Positions 1-8,266 of a stretch of 64,000 nucleotides of DNA are shown in pieces. This stretch comes from Pigmentiphaga aceris (GTDB lineage Bacteria > Pseudomonadota > Gammaproteobacteria > Burkholderiales > Burkholderiaceae_B). Within the stretch, counting starts at the first letter, position 1, and every line of letters starts with the position of its first letter. Where the stretch lies: the NCBI RefSeq assembly GCF_008119665.1, contig NZ_CP043046.1:124001-188000 (forward strand), written 5' to 3'. Below the pieces are notes generated by a model. The model was given only the letters and a program-made list of their open reading frames with translations, was not told the DNA's origin and made no database searches. The translations under genes and the position numbers were made by a program.

Positions 1-335
1 ATACCGGCGCGGATCACTTCAGCCGCGTAGGCGGCGATGTGCAGCGTCAGGCCCACCAGCGCTGCCCAGAAGGGTGGGAAGGTGACACCAGCCAGCAGCG
101 GGAAGGCAAAGTAGATCCAGACCAGCACCACCAGCACCGGGATGGACCGCATGGTGTCGATGTAGAACACCAGGAAGGGTCGCAACCAGCGCGGGCCGTA
201 CAGCCGGAACAAGGTGATGACGAGGCCGAGCAGGATGCTGGTCAGGGCGGCGATCGCACTGAGTGCGATGGTGACGCCGAGGCCACTGGCAAAGAAACGC
301 CAGTTGTCCACGATCGGTGAAAAATCGAATTCCAT
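1..335 (-). CDS. Amino-acid-type ABC transporter permease, 3'-truncated by window edge
   Basis: The minus-strand frame starts at ATG 335 and reads MEFDFSPIVDNWRFFASGLG, then hydrophobic segments, and runs off the window start after about 111 residues. The text around residues 60-70 (YIDTMRSIPVLVVLVW) is the conserved 'RG(T/I)P' region of HisM/GlnP-type inner-membrane permeases. At least two membrane segments are visible (about 15-40 and 65-85). It lies 95 bp downstream of the idonate dehydrogenase-like gene and on the same strand as the solute-binding protein at 1539-2366, so it is probably the channel subunit for that binding protein. The end of the gene and the ATPase lie outside the window. 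Family certain; substrate unknown. Confidence 0.85.
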   Translation of the reverse strand, partial: MEFDFSPIVDNWRFFASGLGVTIALSAIAALTSILLGLVITLFRLYGPRWLRPFLVFYIDTMRSIPVLVVLVWIYFAFPLLAGVTFPPFWAALVGLTLHIAAYAAEVIRAG

Positions 336-430
336 GCGGTGCTCCCGCGAAGGCAAAAAAACAGTCAGCAGCAGGCACAGGCGTGCGTCGTCCCCCCGCA
401 AGGGGACGCCGTACAGCGCCTGTGTGCGTG

Positions 431-1468
431 CTAGAGGGTGACGACGACTTTCATGGACTGCGTTCGGTCGCCGGCGAGCTGGAAGGCTTCGTCCGCACGT
501 TCGATCGGCAGGGTGGCGGTCAGCAGCGGCGAGACATCCAGCGCACCGCGGCTGAGGTAGTCGATGGCCCAGGCGTATTCGTCGATGAAGCGGAAGCTGC
601 CGACCAGCGACAGGCTTTTCACCATGATCTGGTTGAACGGGCAGCCGTCGCTGTTGCCGCCCAGCGTGCCCACTTGCACGATGGTGCCGTAGGCGCGCGT
701 GACACGGATGCAGTTGGCCAAGCCGGCATAGCTGCCGGAGGCTTCGAAGCACACGTCGATGCTGCCCTTGCCGACTGACAATGCAGCAATCGCATCGGGG
801 TCGGTGGCGGCATTGATGGTGTGGCTGGCACCGACCTTTGCGCAGGCCTGCAAGGTCTGATCGACGATATCGACGATGGTCACCTGGCTGGCACCGGCAA
901 GCCGTGCCGCCATGATGATCAGCGCGCCGATCGGCCCGCCGCCTGTCACCAATACCGACTTGCCGAGCAGGTTGCCGGCTTGCTGTACGGCATGCAGCGC
1001 CACGGCCAGCGGTTCACCGAATGCGGCGATCTCGAAGGACACGCTGTCGGGGACCGGCAGGCATTGATAGTCCTCGACCACCACCTGTTCGCGCATCGCG
1101 CCCTGCATGTGCGGGAAGCGGCTGGCGCTGCCGAAGAAGTGCACGTTCACGCAGTGGTTGGATGCACCCATGCGGCAATACTTGCACTGACCGCAGGTGC
1201 GGGCTGGGTTGATCGCGATGCGGTCACCGGGTTTGACGCTGGTGACTGCGTCGCCCACTTCCATGACCTGGCCCGAGGCCTCGTGACCCGGCGTAAGCGG
1301 TTCGCGGATGACAAAGTCGCCTACGCGGCCATGCCGGTAGTAGTGCAGGTCAGACCCGCAGATGCCCACGGCCTTGACTGCAACGCGAACCTGGGTAGGG
1401 CCAAGTGACGGGACGTGGATATCGCCGATGCGCAGATCGCGGGCACCGTGAATTTCACAATTCAGCAT
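431..1468 (-). CDS. idnD: L-idonate 5-dehydrogenase-like zinc alcohol dehydrogenase
   Basis: A 345-residue medium-chain dehydrogenase. CGSDLHYY near residue 37 gives the catalytic zinc Cys and GHEA near 62 the catalytic His. The four-Cys structural zinc loop (CGQC..C......C) is at about 93-107, and the NAD(P) Rossmann fold starts at TGGGPIGAL near 175. The FFGSA-x-x-FPH stretch and GSFRF near the C-terminus resemble L-idonate 5-dehydrogenase, which interconverts L-idonate and 5-ketogluconate. The gene sits between the solute-binding protein and permease genes of an ABC system under a FadR-type regulator, so the transported compound may be a sugar acid rather than an amino acid. Family certain; exact substrate inferred and could be another polyol or sugar acid. 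Confidence 0.85.
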   Translation of the reverse strand: MLNCEIHGARDLRIGDIHVPSLGPTQVRVAVKAVGICGSDLHYYRHGRVGDFVIREPLTPGHEASGQVMEVGDAVTSVKPGDRIAINPARTCGQCKYCRMGASNHCVNVHFFGSASRFPHMQGAMREQVVVEDYQCLPVPDSVSFEIAAFGEPLAVALHAVQQAGNLLGKSVLVTGGGPIGALIIMAARLAGASQVTIVDIVDQTLQACAKVGASHTINAATDPDAIAALSVGKGSIDVCFEASGSYAGLANCIRVTRAYGTIVQVGTLGGNSDGCPFNQIMVKSLSLVGSFRFIDEYAWAIDYLSRGALDVSPLLTATLPIERADEAFQLAGDRTQSMKVVVTL

Positions 1469-1538
1469 GAGATGGTCGTCGAAAGAGAAGTGAACGAGAG
1501 GCCTGCCCGACTGACGCCCGGCAGGCTTGCCACGCTGC

Positions 1539-2366
1539 TTACTTGAGGTTCTGCGTCATGCGACGCTCTTCCTCGACCAGCTGCGGGTGCATCCGCTTTT
1601 CCACTTCACGCAGCCATGCCAGGTATTCAGGCTGGTTCTTGCCTACGCCCATGCCCGAGTCGATCAGGAAGATCTTGCTGTCCTGGCAATCGTTTTCCTT
1701 CGGGAACACCGCCAGGCCCTTGACCTTGCGGCTGATGTTCGGCCACAGCATGCGATTCAGCGGCGCGACATCCGAGCGGCCTGCCAGGATTTCCTCGATC
1801 GGAGCCACCGAGCCGGAATTGGTCACGGCGCGCAGCTTGGCCTTGGCAAAGTGTTCCTTCACCAGCGGCTCTTCGCCAGCACCCGAGAAGTAGGCCATGG
1901 TGATGTCGGGATTGTTGAAGTCCTCGACCGTCTTGGCGTTGGTGAATTTGGGGTTCGATGCCAGGCCGATCATGCAGACGCTGGTGTTCGAGAAGGTGAC
2001 GAAGTCGATGATCTTGGCGCGCTCGGCGTTCTGGTTCAGCGGCCCGATCATGATGTCCATCTGATTGGCGATCAGTGCCGGGACCTTGGTCTCATGGCTG
2101 ACCGGCACCGGTTGGATCTTCACGCCCAGCAATTTGGCAAATTCCTTGCCCAACATCCACGACGAGCCTTCCCAGGCTTCGCCGGTGCCCGTGGTGTTCT
2201 GCGCAAGCCAGGGCGGGTTGTTGACCACGCCGACGCGCAGCACGCCAGCCTTGCGGATGGCGTCGATGCGGGGGCTGACGCCCTCGGCCGGCGGGGTTTG
2301 CGCGTTGGCGGACAGGGCGGTGCCGAGCAGGGCTGCGGCAATCGCCAGGGTGAAGGTTTTTTTCAT
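1539..2366 (-). CDS. ABC transporter solute-binding protein (SBP_bac_3 family)
   Basis: 275 residues with a classical signal peptide (MKKTFTLAIAAALLGTALSANA-Q, cleavage near 22), so periplasmic. The mature protein has the family-3 start (IRKAGVLRVGVVNNPPW) and the usual two-lobe features (PALIANQMDIMIGPL, ERAKIIDFVTFS). It is the binding component for the permease at 1-335. It lies 86 bp downstream of the FadR regulator and 70 bp upstream of idnD, which suggests one transcription unit. Family 3 usually binds polar amino acids, but this lineage also binds other small acids; the idnD neighbour leaves the ligand open. Confidence 0.9.
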   Translation of the reverse strand: MKKTFTLAIAAALLGTALSANAQTPPAEGVSPRIDAIRKAGVLRVGVVNNPPWLAQNTTGTGEAWEGSSWMLGKEFAKLLGVKIQPVPVSHETKVPALIANQMDIMIGPLNQNAERAKIIDFVTFSNTSVCMIGLASNPKFTNAKTVEDFNNPDITMAYFSGAGEEPLVKEHFAKAKLRAVTNSGSVAPIEEILAGRSDVAPLNRMLWPNISRKVKGLAVFPKENDCQDSKIFLIDSGMGVGKNQPEYLAWLREVEKRMHPQLVEEERRMTQNLK

Positions 2367-2452
2367 TTTTATCTCCGGGAAAAAGGCCCGCCATCTGTTT
2401 TTGTGATGGTCGGGGATCGCGTCTGTCAGGTATCGATCACATGTCTGTCATC

Positions 2453-3172
2453 TCAGCGCCATGCCTGGGCGAATTCACCGATCACGCGTTCCAGATGGCC
2501 GCGCATGGCCAGTCGCGCGGCTTGCGCGTCGGCGGCGACAAGCGCCTGGAAGATGCGTTGGTGATCGGCCTGAGATGCTTCGCGCAAGGCGCGAGTGTGG
2601 AAGTGCTGTTCGATCTTGGCCCAGATCGGGCCGCGTGCCTGATCCCACATCGAGGTCACGCTGTGCAGCAGCACGCTGTTGCCAGTGGCTTCGGCAATGT
2701 GCAGGTGGAACATGCGGTCCGCTTCGGCGTTGGCGCTTTTGTCCATCAATTGCTCACCCATGGTGGTGAGCGCGCCGAAGATGCGGTCGAGATCGGCATC
2801 TTTGCGGGTGGTCGCCGCCATGGCGGCGATTTCGGATTCGATCAGGCAGCGTGCACGCAGCAGCTCGAAGGGGCCGGCCCCGGTTTCGCGGGGCAGGGGG
2901 GCCGCCACCGCCATGCTCACGTCTTGCGGCGGGCAGACGTAGATGCCCGAGCCGACACGGACTTCGACCGCCCGCTGCAATTCCAGGGCGATGATCGCTT
3001 CCCGGACCGAGGTGCGGCTGACATCGAAACGGTCGGCCAGTGCGCGCTCGGACGGCAGGCGCTGGCCTGGCGTGAATTCGCCGCTGACGATCAGCTCGAG
3101 GATTTCAGCCGCCAGCCGTTGATAGGCGCGCTCGGTCCCGGCGGTGGTCGTGGTGGCGATGAGGGCGGACAT
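2453..3172 (-). CDS. GntR-family transcriptional regulator, FadR subfamily
   Basis: 239 residues from ATG 3172; an upstream in-frame TTG at 3208 would add 12 residues but runs into the operator palindrome, so ATG is preferred. The N-terminal winged helix (about 15-80) contains PSERALADRFDVSRTSVREAI, the GntR signature. The C-terminal FCD domain (about 95-230) has the all-helical pattern with acidic and His residues that usually bind a metal and a small carboxylate. It is first in the unit and reads into the binding protein, idnD and permease genes, so it is probably their local repressor and autoregulated through the TGGT/ACCA sites at 3196-3295. Confidence 0.9.
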   Translation of the reverse strand: MSALIATTTTAGTERAYQRLAAEILELIVSGEFTPGQRLPSERALADRFDVSRTSVREAIIALELQRAVEVRVGSGIYVCPPQDVSMAVAAPLPRETGAGPFELLRARCLIESEIAAMAATTRKDADLDRIFGALTTMGEQLMDKSANAEADRMFHLHIAEATGNSVLLHSVTSMWDQARGPIWAKIEQHFHTRALREASQADHQRIFQALVAADAQAARLAMRGHLERVIGEFAQAWR

Positions 3173-3195
3173 GCTTGGCTGCTTGGAAATCGAAA

Positions 3196-3295
3196 TTGGT
3201 TGGACCAAATTATGAGCGGTCTACCAATTTTGGGCATCGTGGAATACCACTAGCTCGGTTTTGGCCTAATTGGTCTAACCAGTTGACCAATTGGT
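3196..3295. promoter_or_regulatory. Candidate FadR-type operator array (three palindromes)
   Basis: Upstream of the regulator are three symmetric TGGT/ACCA elements: TTGGT-TGG-ACCAA at 3196-3208 (perfect, 13 bp), TGGT-CTA-ACCA at 3271-3281 (perfect, inside a longer imperfect AATTGGT/ACCAGTT repeat), and ACCAATTGGT at 3286-3295 (perfect 10 bp). A weaker GGT-CT-ACC lies at 3218-3225. GntR/FadR-family proteins bind short inverted repeats of this kind, often TGGTNNNACCA. The array sits between the regulator's ATG and the next plus-strand genes. Binding by the adjacent regulator is inference. Confidence 0.6.
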
Positions 3296-3438
3296 TGCCA
3301 GTGCGGCGACCCCGGCAGCGCTGATTTCGGTCAGCAAAGGCACGCGCACCTGCACACGCTTAACGCGCCATTAACGTGGCTAAACAGTTTTTAAACGTGC
3401 CCGATCACTATTTGCTCCTTTCCTCGCCGCGATTCCGA

Positions 3439-3726
3439 ATGCCTTCTCGCGACCATCCCGACTTTGAGCAAGTGGCACGCCGTGCGGTCAGCCGGGCGCG
3501 TTGGCAGTTGCGTCTGGCGATCACTGCCACCGCCATCGTCGCGCTGATCGCAACGGCGCTGGTGCTGTACGCCGTGCCAGGCATGACGACCGCACCCGCG
3601 ATGGGCAGCCGCATGACCACGCCGAATCTGGCGCGCATAGCGAGCCCTGCCAAGGCTTGCCCGGACGCCTGTTCTGGCATCTGTCCCGACCACCGCAATC
3701 GTCATTTCACAAGGATTTGTTCATGA
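3439..3726 (+). CDS. Small single-pass membrane protein, unknown function
   Basis: About 95 residues from ATG 3439; a GTG at 3376 in the same frame would add 21. I do not recognise a family. It has a charged N-terminus (MPSRDHPDFEQVARRAVSRARW) followed by one strong membrane segment (about 25-45, ITATAIVALIATALVLYAV) and a Cys-containing tail (CPDACSGICP). Its TGA overlaps the ATG of the MipA/OmpV gene (ATGA at 3723-3726), the arrangement of translationally coupled genes and the main argument that it is real. No clear Shine-Dalgarno precedes ATG 3439, so it could also be a non-coding leader. Confidence 0.4.
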   Translation: MPSRDHPDFEQVARRAVSRARWQLRLAITATAIVALIATALVLYAVPGMTTAPAMGSRMTTPNLARIASPAKACPDACSGICPDHRNRHFTRICS

Positions 3727-4502
3727 CCCCCTCCCGTGCCGGCCGCCACGCAGCAGCACTGCTTGTTGCCGCGACCGCGGCGCTGTCTGTCTCGACGGCA
3801 AACGCCGCCGATCCCGCCTTGAAGGCAGACCAATCCGCGCAGTGGGGCATTGGCTTGGGGGTGGGCCTTGAACGCAAGCCCTATCGCGGCGTTGGTACTG
3901 ATGTCACGGCCTTGCCCCTGCTGATGTACGAAAGCCGTTGGCTGAGTGTGTTCGGCCCTGGTGTGGCGCTGAAGCTGCCGTCTGCCGGCCCGGTGTCATT
4001 CCGACTGAAAGCGCAGTATTCGGGCGATGGCTACGAGTCGGACGATTCCGATGCGTTGCGGTCCATGCGCGAACGCAAGGGCGGCTTCTGGTTTGGCGGA
4101 TCGGCTACCTGGCAGACTGGCTTGGCCAATCTGACGGCAGAATACCTGGCCGCTGCCGGCCGCAGTGACGGACAGCGATTCAAGCTTCAGGTGGATCGCG
4201 CCTTTCAACAAGGTTCATTCGAATTCACGCCTCGCCTGGCCGCCAAGTGGGCCGATGACAAGTACGTGAACTACTACTACGGCGTGCGCAACGACGAGGT
4301 CTTGTCGAACCGGCCCTTCTACCAGGGCAAGTCCAGCGTCAATGTCGAACTTGGGCTGCGTGTGAACTACGCGCTGGCATCGAACCAGACGGTGTTTGTC
4401 GACATGAGCGCGGCAACACTGGGCTCGGGAATCAAGGACAGCCCGATCGTGGATCGGTCGACGGAAGCCGCCGTGCGTTTCGGCTATCTTTACCGCTTCT
4501 GA
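3723..4502 (+). CDS. MipA/OmpV-family outer-membrane protein
   Basis: 259 residues from ATG 3723, with AAGGA about 10 bp upstream. An N-terminal signal peptide ends at ANAA (about residue 27). The mature part is an amphipathic beta-strand series typical of MipA/OmpV barrels: WGIGLGVGLERKPYRGV at the start, YESRWLSVFGPGVALKL, KGGFWFGGSATW, WADDKYVNYYYGV, and a terminal aromatic strand ending YLYRF, the outer-membrane assembly signal. Members are outer-membrane proteins linked to MltA scaffolding or antimicrobial sensing, often regulated by two-component systems; one lies at 5941-8075. A hairpin directly follows the stop codon. Confidence 0.9.
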   Translation: MTPSRAGRHAAALLVAATAALSVSTANAADPALKADQSAQWGIGLGVGLERKPYRGVGTDVTALPLLMYESRWLSVFGPGVALKLPSAGPVSFRLKAQYSGDGYESDDSDALRSMRERKGGFWFGGSATWQTGLANLTAEYLAAAGRSDGQRFKLQVDRAFQQGSFEFTPRLAAKWADDKYVNYYYGVRNDEVLSNRPFYQGKSSVNVELGLRVNYALASNQTVFVDMSAATLGSGIKDSPIVDRSTEAAVRFGYLYRF

Positions 4503-4525
4503 TCGACGTTCGTCGATCGCGTTTT
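4501..4525 (+). terminator. Candidate hairpin terminator after the MipA/OmpV gene
   Basis: GATCGACG-TT-CGTCGATC is a perfect 8-bp-arm hairpin overlapping the stop codon, followed by GCGTTTT. The short T-run makes it a weak intrinsic terminator; it may only attenuate reading into the lipoprotein gene at 4542. Confidence 0.45.
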
Positions 4526-4541
4526 GTCTGAGCGAGGCCTG

Positions 4542-5828
4542 ATGCAAGGTATGACACGGTGGCGCAAGGCCGACACGCGGACAGATCCTGCCGCGTCGGC
4601 TGGTCTGTCTGGTTTGTCGCGTGGGGGCAAGGTTGGCGTTTTGATGACGGTGGCGTTGCTTGCCGCACTGGTTGCAGGCTGCGCCGCACCCCCGCCAAAG
4701 GTCGCGCCGCCAATGATCGCCGAGCGCATCACGCCCCTGGGGCAGTCCAGCTTCGATGCCTACCTGCGCGAGACCACGGACTGGGTAACACGACAGCGCA
4801 ACTTCCAGACCGCCGACCATGCCAGCGAACTGGCGTGGAATGCCCCGCGCGAATGGCGACCGGCTGCTGCGCCACGCGCGGGTGTGCTGCTGGTGCATGG
4901 GCTGGGCGATTCGCCGTGGTCGTTTTCCGATATCGGGGAAGACTTGGCGGCGCGTGGTTATCTGGTGCGCTCTGTGCTGCTGCCCGGTCATGGCACCAAG
5001 CCCGCCGATCTGATCGACGTGCGTCTTGCCGACTGGCAGCGCCTGGTGCGCGAACAAGTCGCGCTGATGCGGCAGGACGTGCCGCAGGTGTATCTGGGCG
5101 GGTTCTCGACGGGCGCGAATCTGGTGGCGGAATACGCGCTGGATGATGAGCAGGTGCGTGGTCTGCTGCTGTTCTCGCCGGCCTTCAAATCCAATGTCAG
5201 TTTTGACTGGTTCAGCCCGCTGCTGGCCCATGTGAAAACCTGGCTGCGTGAACCAAGCGTTGCCAACGTTCAGCAGACACCACAGCGTTATCTGAACGTG
5301 CCCACCAACGGCTTCGCCCAGTTCTATCGGGGCAGCGTGACCGTGCGCGACAAGATGGCGAGCAAGGCCTACGACAAACCAACGCTTGTCGTGGTCAGTC
5401 AGCACGACTCAGTGGTCGACGTGGGCTACGTGTTGAAGACGTTTCAGCAGCGCTTTACTCACTCGGCCAGCCGCATGATCTGGTACGGGGCCTTGCCCGC
5501 TGCCGATGCCACGCCACGTGTGCTGACCCGCAGCGATCGCATACCCGAGGCGAATATCAGCGAGTTCTCGCACATGGGCGTGTTGTTCTCGCCGCGCAAT
5601 CCGGTCTACGGCAGCGCCGGCACGCAGCGCCTGTGCTGGAACGGTCAGGATAGCGCCGACCTGGACGCGTGTCTGGCGGGTGCGCCGGTCTGGTATTCGG
5701 ACTGGGGCTATCGCGAGGCTGGCAAGGTGCACGCGCGGCTGACCTTCAATCCCTACTTCGATTGGCAGGCGAGTGTGATGGCGGCTGTGATGGAACAGAG
5801 CGACGGGGCGGGCAACGCGTCGCAGTAG
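4542..5828 (+). CDS. Lipoprotein alpha/beta hydrolase (lysophospholipase/esterase-like)
   Basis: 428 residues from ATG 4542 (GAGG 4 bp upstream; ATG 4551 is an alternative). A cationic N-region, a hydrophobic stretch and the lipobox LVAGC at about Cys47 mark it as a lipoprotein. The hydrolase domain starts near residue 100 with GVLLVHGLGDSPWSF (oxyanion-loop HG). The nucleophile elbow GFSTG is near 190, a candidate Asp is in SQHDSVVD, and a candidate His is in SEFSHMGVL. The architecture matches envelope-anchored serine hydrolases of the lysophospholipase/monoglyceride lipase type. Substrate not deducible. Confidence 0.8.
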   Translation: MQGMTRWRKADTRTDPAASAGLSGLSRGGKVGVLMTVALLAALVAGCAAPPPKVAPPMIAERITPLGQSSFDAYLRETTDWVTRQRNFQTADHASELAWNAPREWRPAAAPRAGVLLVHGLGDSPWSFSDIGEDLAARGYLVRSVLLPGHGTKPADLIDVRLADWQRLVREQVALMRQDVPQVYLGGFSTGANLVAEYALDDEQVRGLLLFSPAFKSNVSFDWFSPLLAHVKTWLREPSVANVQQTPQRYLNVPTNGFAQFYRGSVTVRDKMASKAYDKPTLVVVSQHDSVVDVGYVLKTFQQRFTHSASRMIWYGALPAADATPRVLTRSDRIPEANISEFSHMGVLFSPRNPVYGSAGTQRLCWNGQDSADLDACLAGAPVWYSDWGYREAGKVHARLTFNPYFDWQASVMAAVMEQSDGAGNASQ

Positions 5829-5940
5829 GGACTGGTCAAGGACCGGCTGGATGCGGCCTGGACACCAGCTGGGCATTGGCACCCGCTGCCAGTGCTTGGC
5901 AACCGGTGCCGGCCTGCCCATGTGGCCCCGTATCGATTGC

Positions 5941-7413
5941 TCAGCGTTCGGTGTCCGGTGGCATCGGGAACTGCACACGGACCCGGAATCCACGTTCGTC
6001 CAGGCCCGTGCCGGTATGGATGACGGCGTTGTGCAGCTGCGCAATGCCTGCCACCAGCGACAGGCCGATACCGCTGCCGCGCCCGCCACTGCCGGGTACC
6101 CGGTGGAAACGCTCGAAGATGTGTGCGTGTTCCGACTGGGGCACACCCGGGCCGTCATCGGCAACTTCCAGGAACACATGTTCGCCTGGCGTCGATCCGG
6201 TGGATTGGCCATACCCGCAACTGACCCGCACGCGTCCACCCGGGGTGGTATAGCGCAGCGCATTGTCGATCAGGTTGCGCAGCAAGATGCCGATCTCATC
6301 GACGTTGCAGGCAATGCGGCAGGGTTCGGGTGCCAGGCTGATCGAGCGGCCGTTCTGCTGTGCGTGAATGTCGAATTCATGTGCGACATACACCAGCAAT
6401 TCGCTCAGGTCGGAGGTGCCCTGATGCGAGACATTCACCCCCGCATCCAGACGCGCCAGGTCCAGCAACTGGTCTGACAGGCGGGTGCTGCGCTGTGCCA
6501 CGGCCAGCAGTTTCACCAGGGCCGCATCCTTGGCTTCCACTGTGCTGGCGCGCAAGGCAATCTGCCCGTGCGCCTGCAGTGCAGACAGGGGGGTACGTAG
6601 CTCGTGTGCGGCATCGCCAATGAAGCGGCGTTCTCCCTCGATCGCCTGATCCAGCTGTTTGAGCAGGTGATTGAACGAGGCCACCAGCGGCTGCAACTCG
6701 GTGGGCAGGGGCACGGCAGGCAGCGGTGTCAGATCGAATTTGTGACGTGCCCGGACGGCGCTGTCCAGGTCCTTGATGGGTTCCAGCGACTTGCGCACTG
6801 CGCACGCCATCAGGAAGCCGACAAAGACCAGCAGGGCGGTGGTGATGCCCAGCGCGGTGAACGCTTCGTGGCGCATTTCGCGGTCGATCAGGCTATGCAA
6901 GTTTGCGACCTGCACGAATACGCTGTTGGTCGAGTCCGACAGCGAAAACACGCGCCAGCGCTGACCGTCGATGGTCACGCTGGAAAAGCCGTCGACAAAG
7001 CTGGGTTGCAGCGGTGTGGCGGGGGCATTCGGAGTGCGGCCGATCAGACGTTTGCCGTTTTCCCATATCTGGAAATTCAGCGAGTTCTGTTTCTCGCTGG
7101 CATCCAGCGCATCTTCACGCAGCTTCAGACGCGCCTGGGTGACGTCGCCGGGTATCTGGCCATCGACGCTCGGCGGGTCTTGCATGTCGCCCACCTTGTC
7201 GGCCGGAATCACCAGCATGATGCGTGTGGCGATGGCCTGAAGCTTGGTGTCCCAGACGCTGGTCTGGCTCTGCGAGGTGTAGGTCATCAGCCCGCCCAGC
7301 GCGCACACCCAGCACAACAGGATGGTGAACGTCATCACCGTCAGCATGCGGCATTGCAGTGACTTGAAACGAGGCCGGGCCGAGCCTTCCGGCGATGGTG
7401 CGCACCACTTCAC
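5941..7413 (-). CDS. Sensor histidine kinase (QseC-like)
   Basis: 490 residues with a GTG start at 7413. Two membrane segments (about 27-47 and 190-210) flank a periplasmic sensor region of about 140 residues. Then come a HAMP-like linker, the HisKA phospho-acceptor box FIGDAAHELRTPL (His near 270), and an ATPase domain with N-box LLRNLIDNALRYT, G1 DDGPGVP and G2 GSGIGLSL. The start overlaps the response-regulator stop by 4 nt (GTGA), so the two are translationally coupled. The domain pattern resembles QseC/TctE-type kinases. The signal is not deducible. Confidence 0.93.
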   Translation of the reverse strand: MKWCAPSPEGSARPRFKSLQCRMLTVMTFTILLCWVCALGGLMTYTSQSQTSVWDTKLQAIATRIMLVIPADKVGDMQDPPSVDGQIPGDVTQARLKLREDALDASEKQNSLNFQIWENGKRLIGRTPNAPATPLQPSFVDGFSSVTIDGQRWRVFSLSDSTNSVFVQVANLHSLIDREMRHEAFTALGITTALLVFVGFLMACAVRKSLEPIKDLDSAVRARHKFDLTPLPAVPLPTELQPLVASFNHLLKQLDQAIEGERRFIGDAAHELRTPLSALQAHGQIALRASTVEAKDAALVKLLAVAQRSTRLSDQLLDLARLDAGVNVSHQGTSDLSELLVYVAHEFDIHAQQNGRSISLAPEPCRIACNVDEIGILLRNLIDNALRYTTPGGRVRVSCGYGQSTGSTPGEHVFLEVADDGPGVPQSEHAHIFERFHRVPGSGGRGSGIGLSLVAGIAQLHNAVIHTGTGLDERGFRVRVQFPMPPDTER

Positions 7414-8075
7414 GACTGCGACTCACCAACCATGTAGCCGTGACCATGCACGGTCACGATCACGTCGTCACCCAGCTTGCGACGCAGCTGGTGAATGAAT
7501 ACCGCAATGGTGTTGCTTTCGATGGTGCTCGACCCGCCGTAGACCACATCCTGCAGATGTTCACGCGTGACCGCATGCCCAGGGCGTTCCAGCAAGGCCA
7601 GCAAGGTGCGGTATTCATGGGCGCTGAGCGCAACACGTTCGCCATTGCGCGTGACTGAACGCTTGCTGCGATCCAGCACGATGTCGCGGTAACTGAGCAC
7701 TGGCACCACCCGGCCTTGCGTGCGACGAATGACCGAGCGCAGCCGCGCCCACAGCTCGTCGAACTGGAAGGGTTTGACGATGTAGTCGTCCGCACCTGCA
7801 TCCAGCCCGCGAATCCGTTCGCTCAATTCTGCGCGCGCGGTCAGGAACAGCACAGGCGTGGCGTCATAGCGATTGCGCATGGTTTTCAGCACGGTCAGGC
7901 CCGACTCGCGTGGCAGGCCCACATCAAGCAGAACTGCCGTGTAGGCGTGGTCGATCAGCGCCAGATTGGCCGCGGCCGCATCGCTGACATGGTCGATGCG
8001 CCAGGCATTCTGGCGCGCGCCATCGCAGATCGCTTCGGCGAGCATGGCATCGTCTTCTACAAGCAGCAGGTGCAC
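7410..8075 (-). CDS. OmpR-family response regulator (QseB/TctD-like)
   Basis: 221 residues. The receiver domain (1-115) has the acidic pair ED at 7-8, the phospho-acceptor Asp51 (VLLDVGLP) and Lys101 (IVKPF). The C-terminal winged-helix (about 125-218) has the family's LSAHEYRTLLALLERPGHAVTR and VHGHGYMV elements. It is the first gene of the pair, and its stop overlaps the kinase start. An AT-rich stretch at 8134-8150 upstream could be its promoter or autoregulatory site. Targets are unknown; the nearby MipA/OmpV gene and the divergent carboxylesterase are candidates by position only. Confidence 0.93.
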   Translation of the reverse strand: MHLLLVEDDAMLAEAICDGARQNAWRIDHVSDAAAANLALIDHAYTAVLLDVGLPRESGLTVLKTMRNRYDATPVLFLTARAELSERIRGLDAGADDYIVKPFQFDELWARLRSVIRRTQGRVVPVLSYRDIVLDRSKRSVTRNGERVALSAHEYRTLLALLERPGHAVTREHLQDVVYGGSSTIESNTIAVFIHQLRRKLGDDVIVTVHGHGYMVGESQS

Positions 8076-8133
8076 GCGGATTTCTTCTTCGGATTGATAA
8101 GGGAATGCAGTCCGTCATGATGGGTCAAACGAG

Positions 8134-8150
8134 TTAATAAATCTTTAAAT
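8134..8150. promoter_or_regulatory. AT-rich candidate response-regulator box
   Basis: TTAATAAATCTTTAAAT is a sharp AT-rich block in otherwise GC-rich DNA, 59 bp upstream of the response-regulator start and 117 bp from the divergent carboxylesterase. It contains two TTAA-type cores about 10 bp apart, as expected for tandem OmpR-family half-sites. Weak evidence. Confidence 0.3.
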
Positions 8151-8266
8151 GTGATGGCGGCGCACCACATCCAGACCCGCCCGCAATCCAGAAACTCATC
8201 CGTATCACTTGCAAGGAATCTGTGCACCTTGGGACGGTAATGTGGCGTCGACGGTAGACTCTCTGC

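Noticed and set aside
4215..5405. Minus-strand open frame of 396 codons across the MipA/OmpV and lipoprotein genes
   Set aside because: It crosses two well-supported genes and their terminator-like hairpin in antisense; composition is shadow-like.
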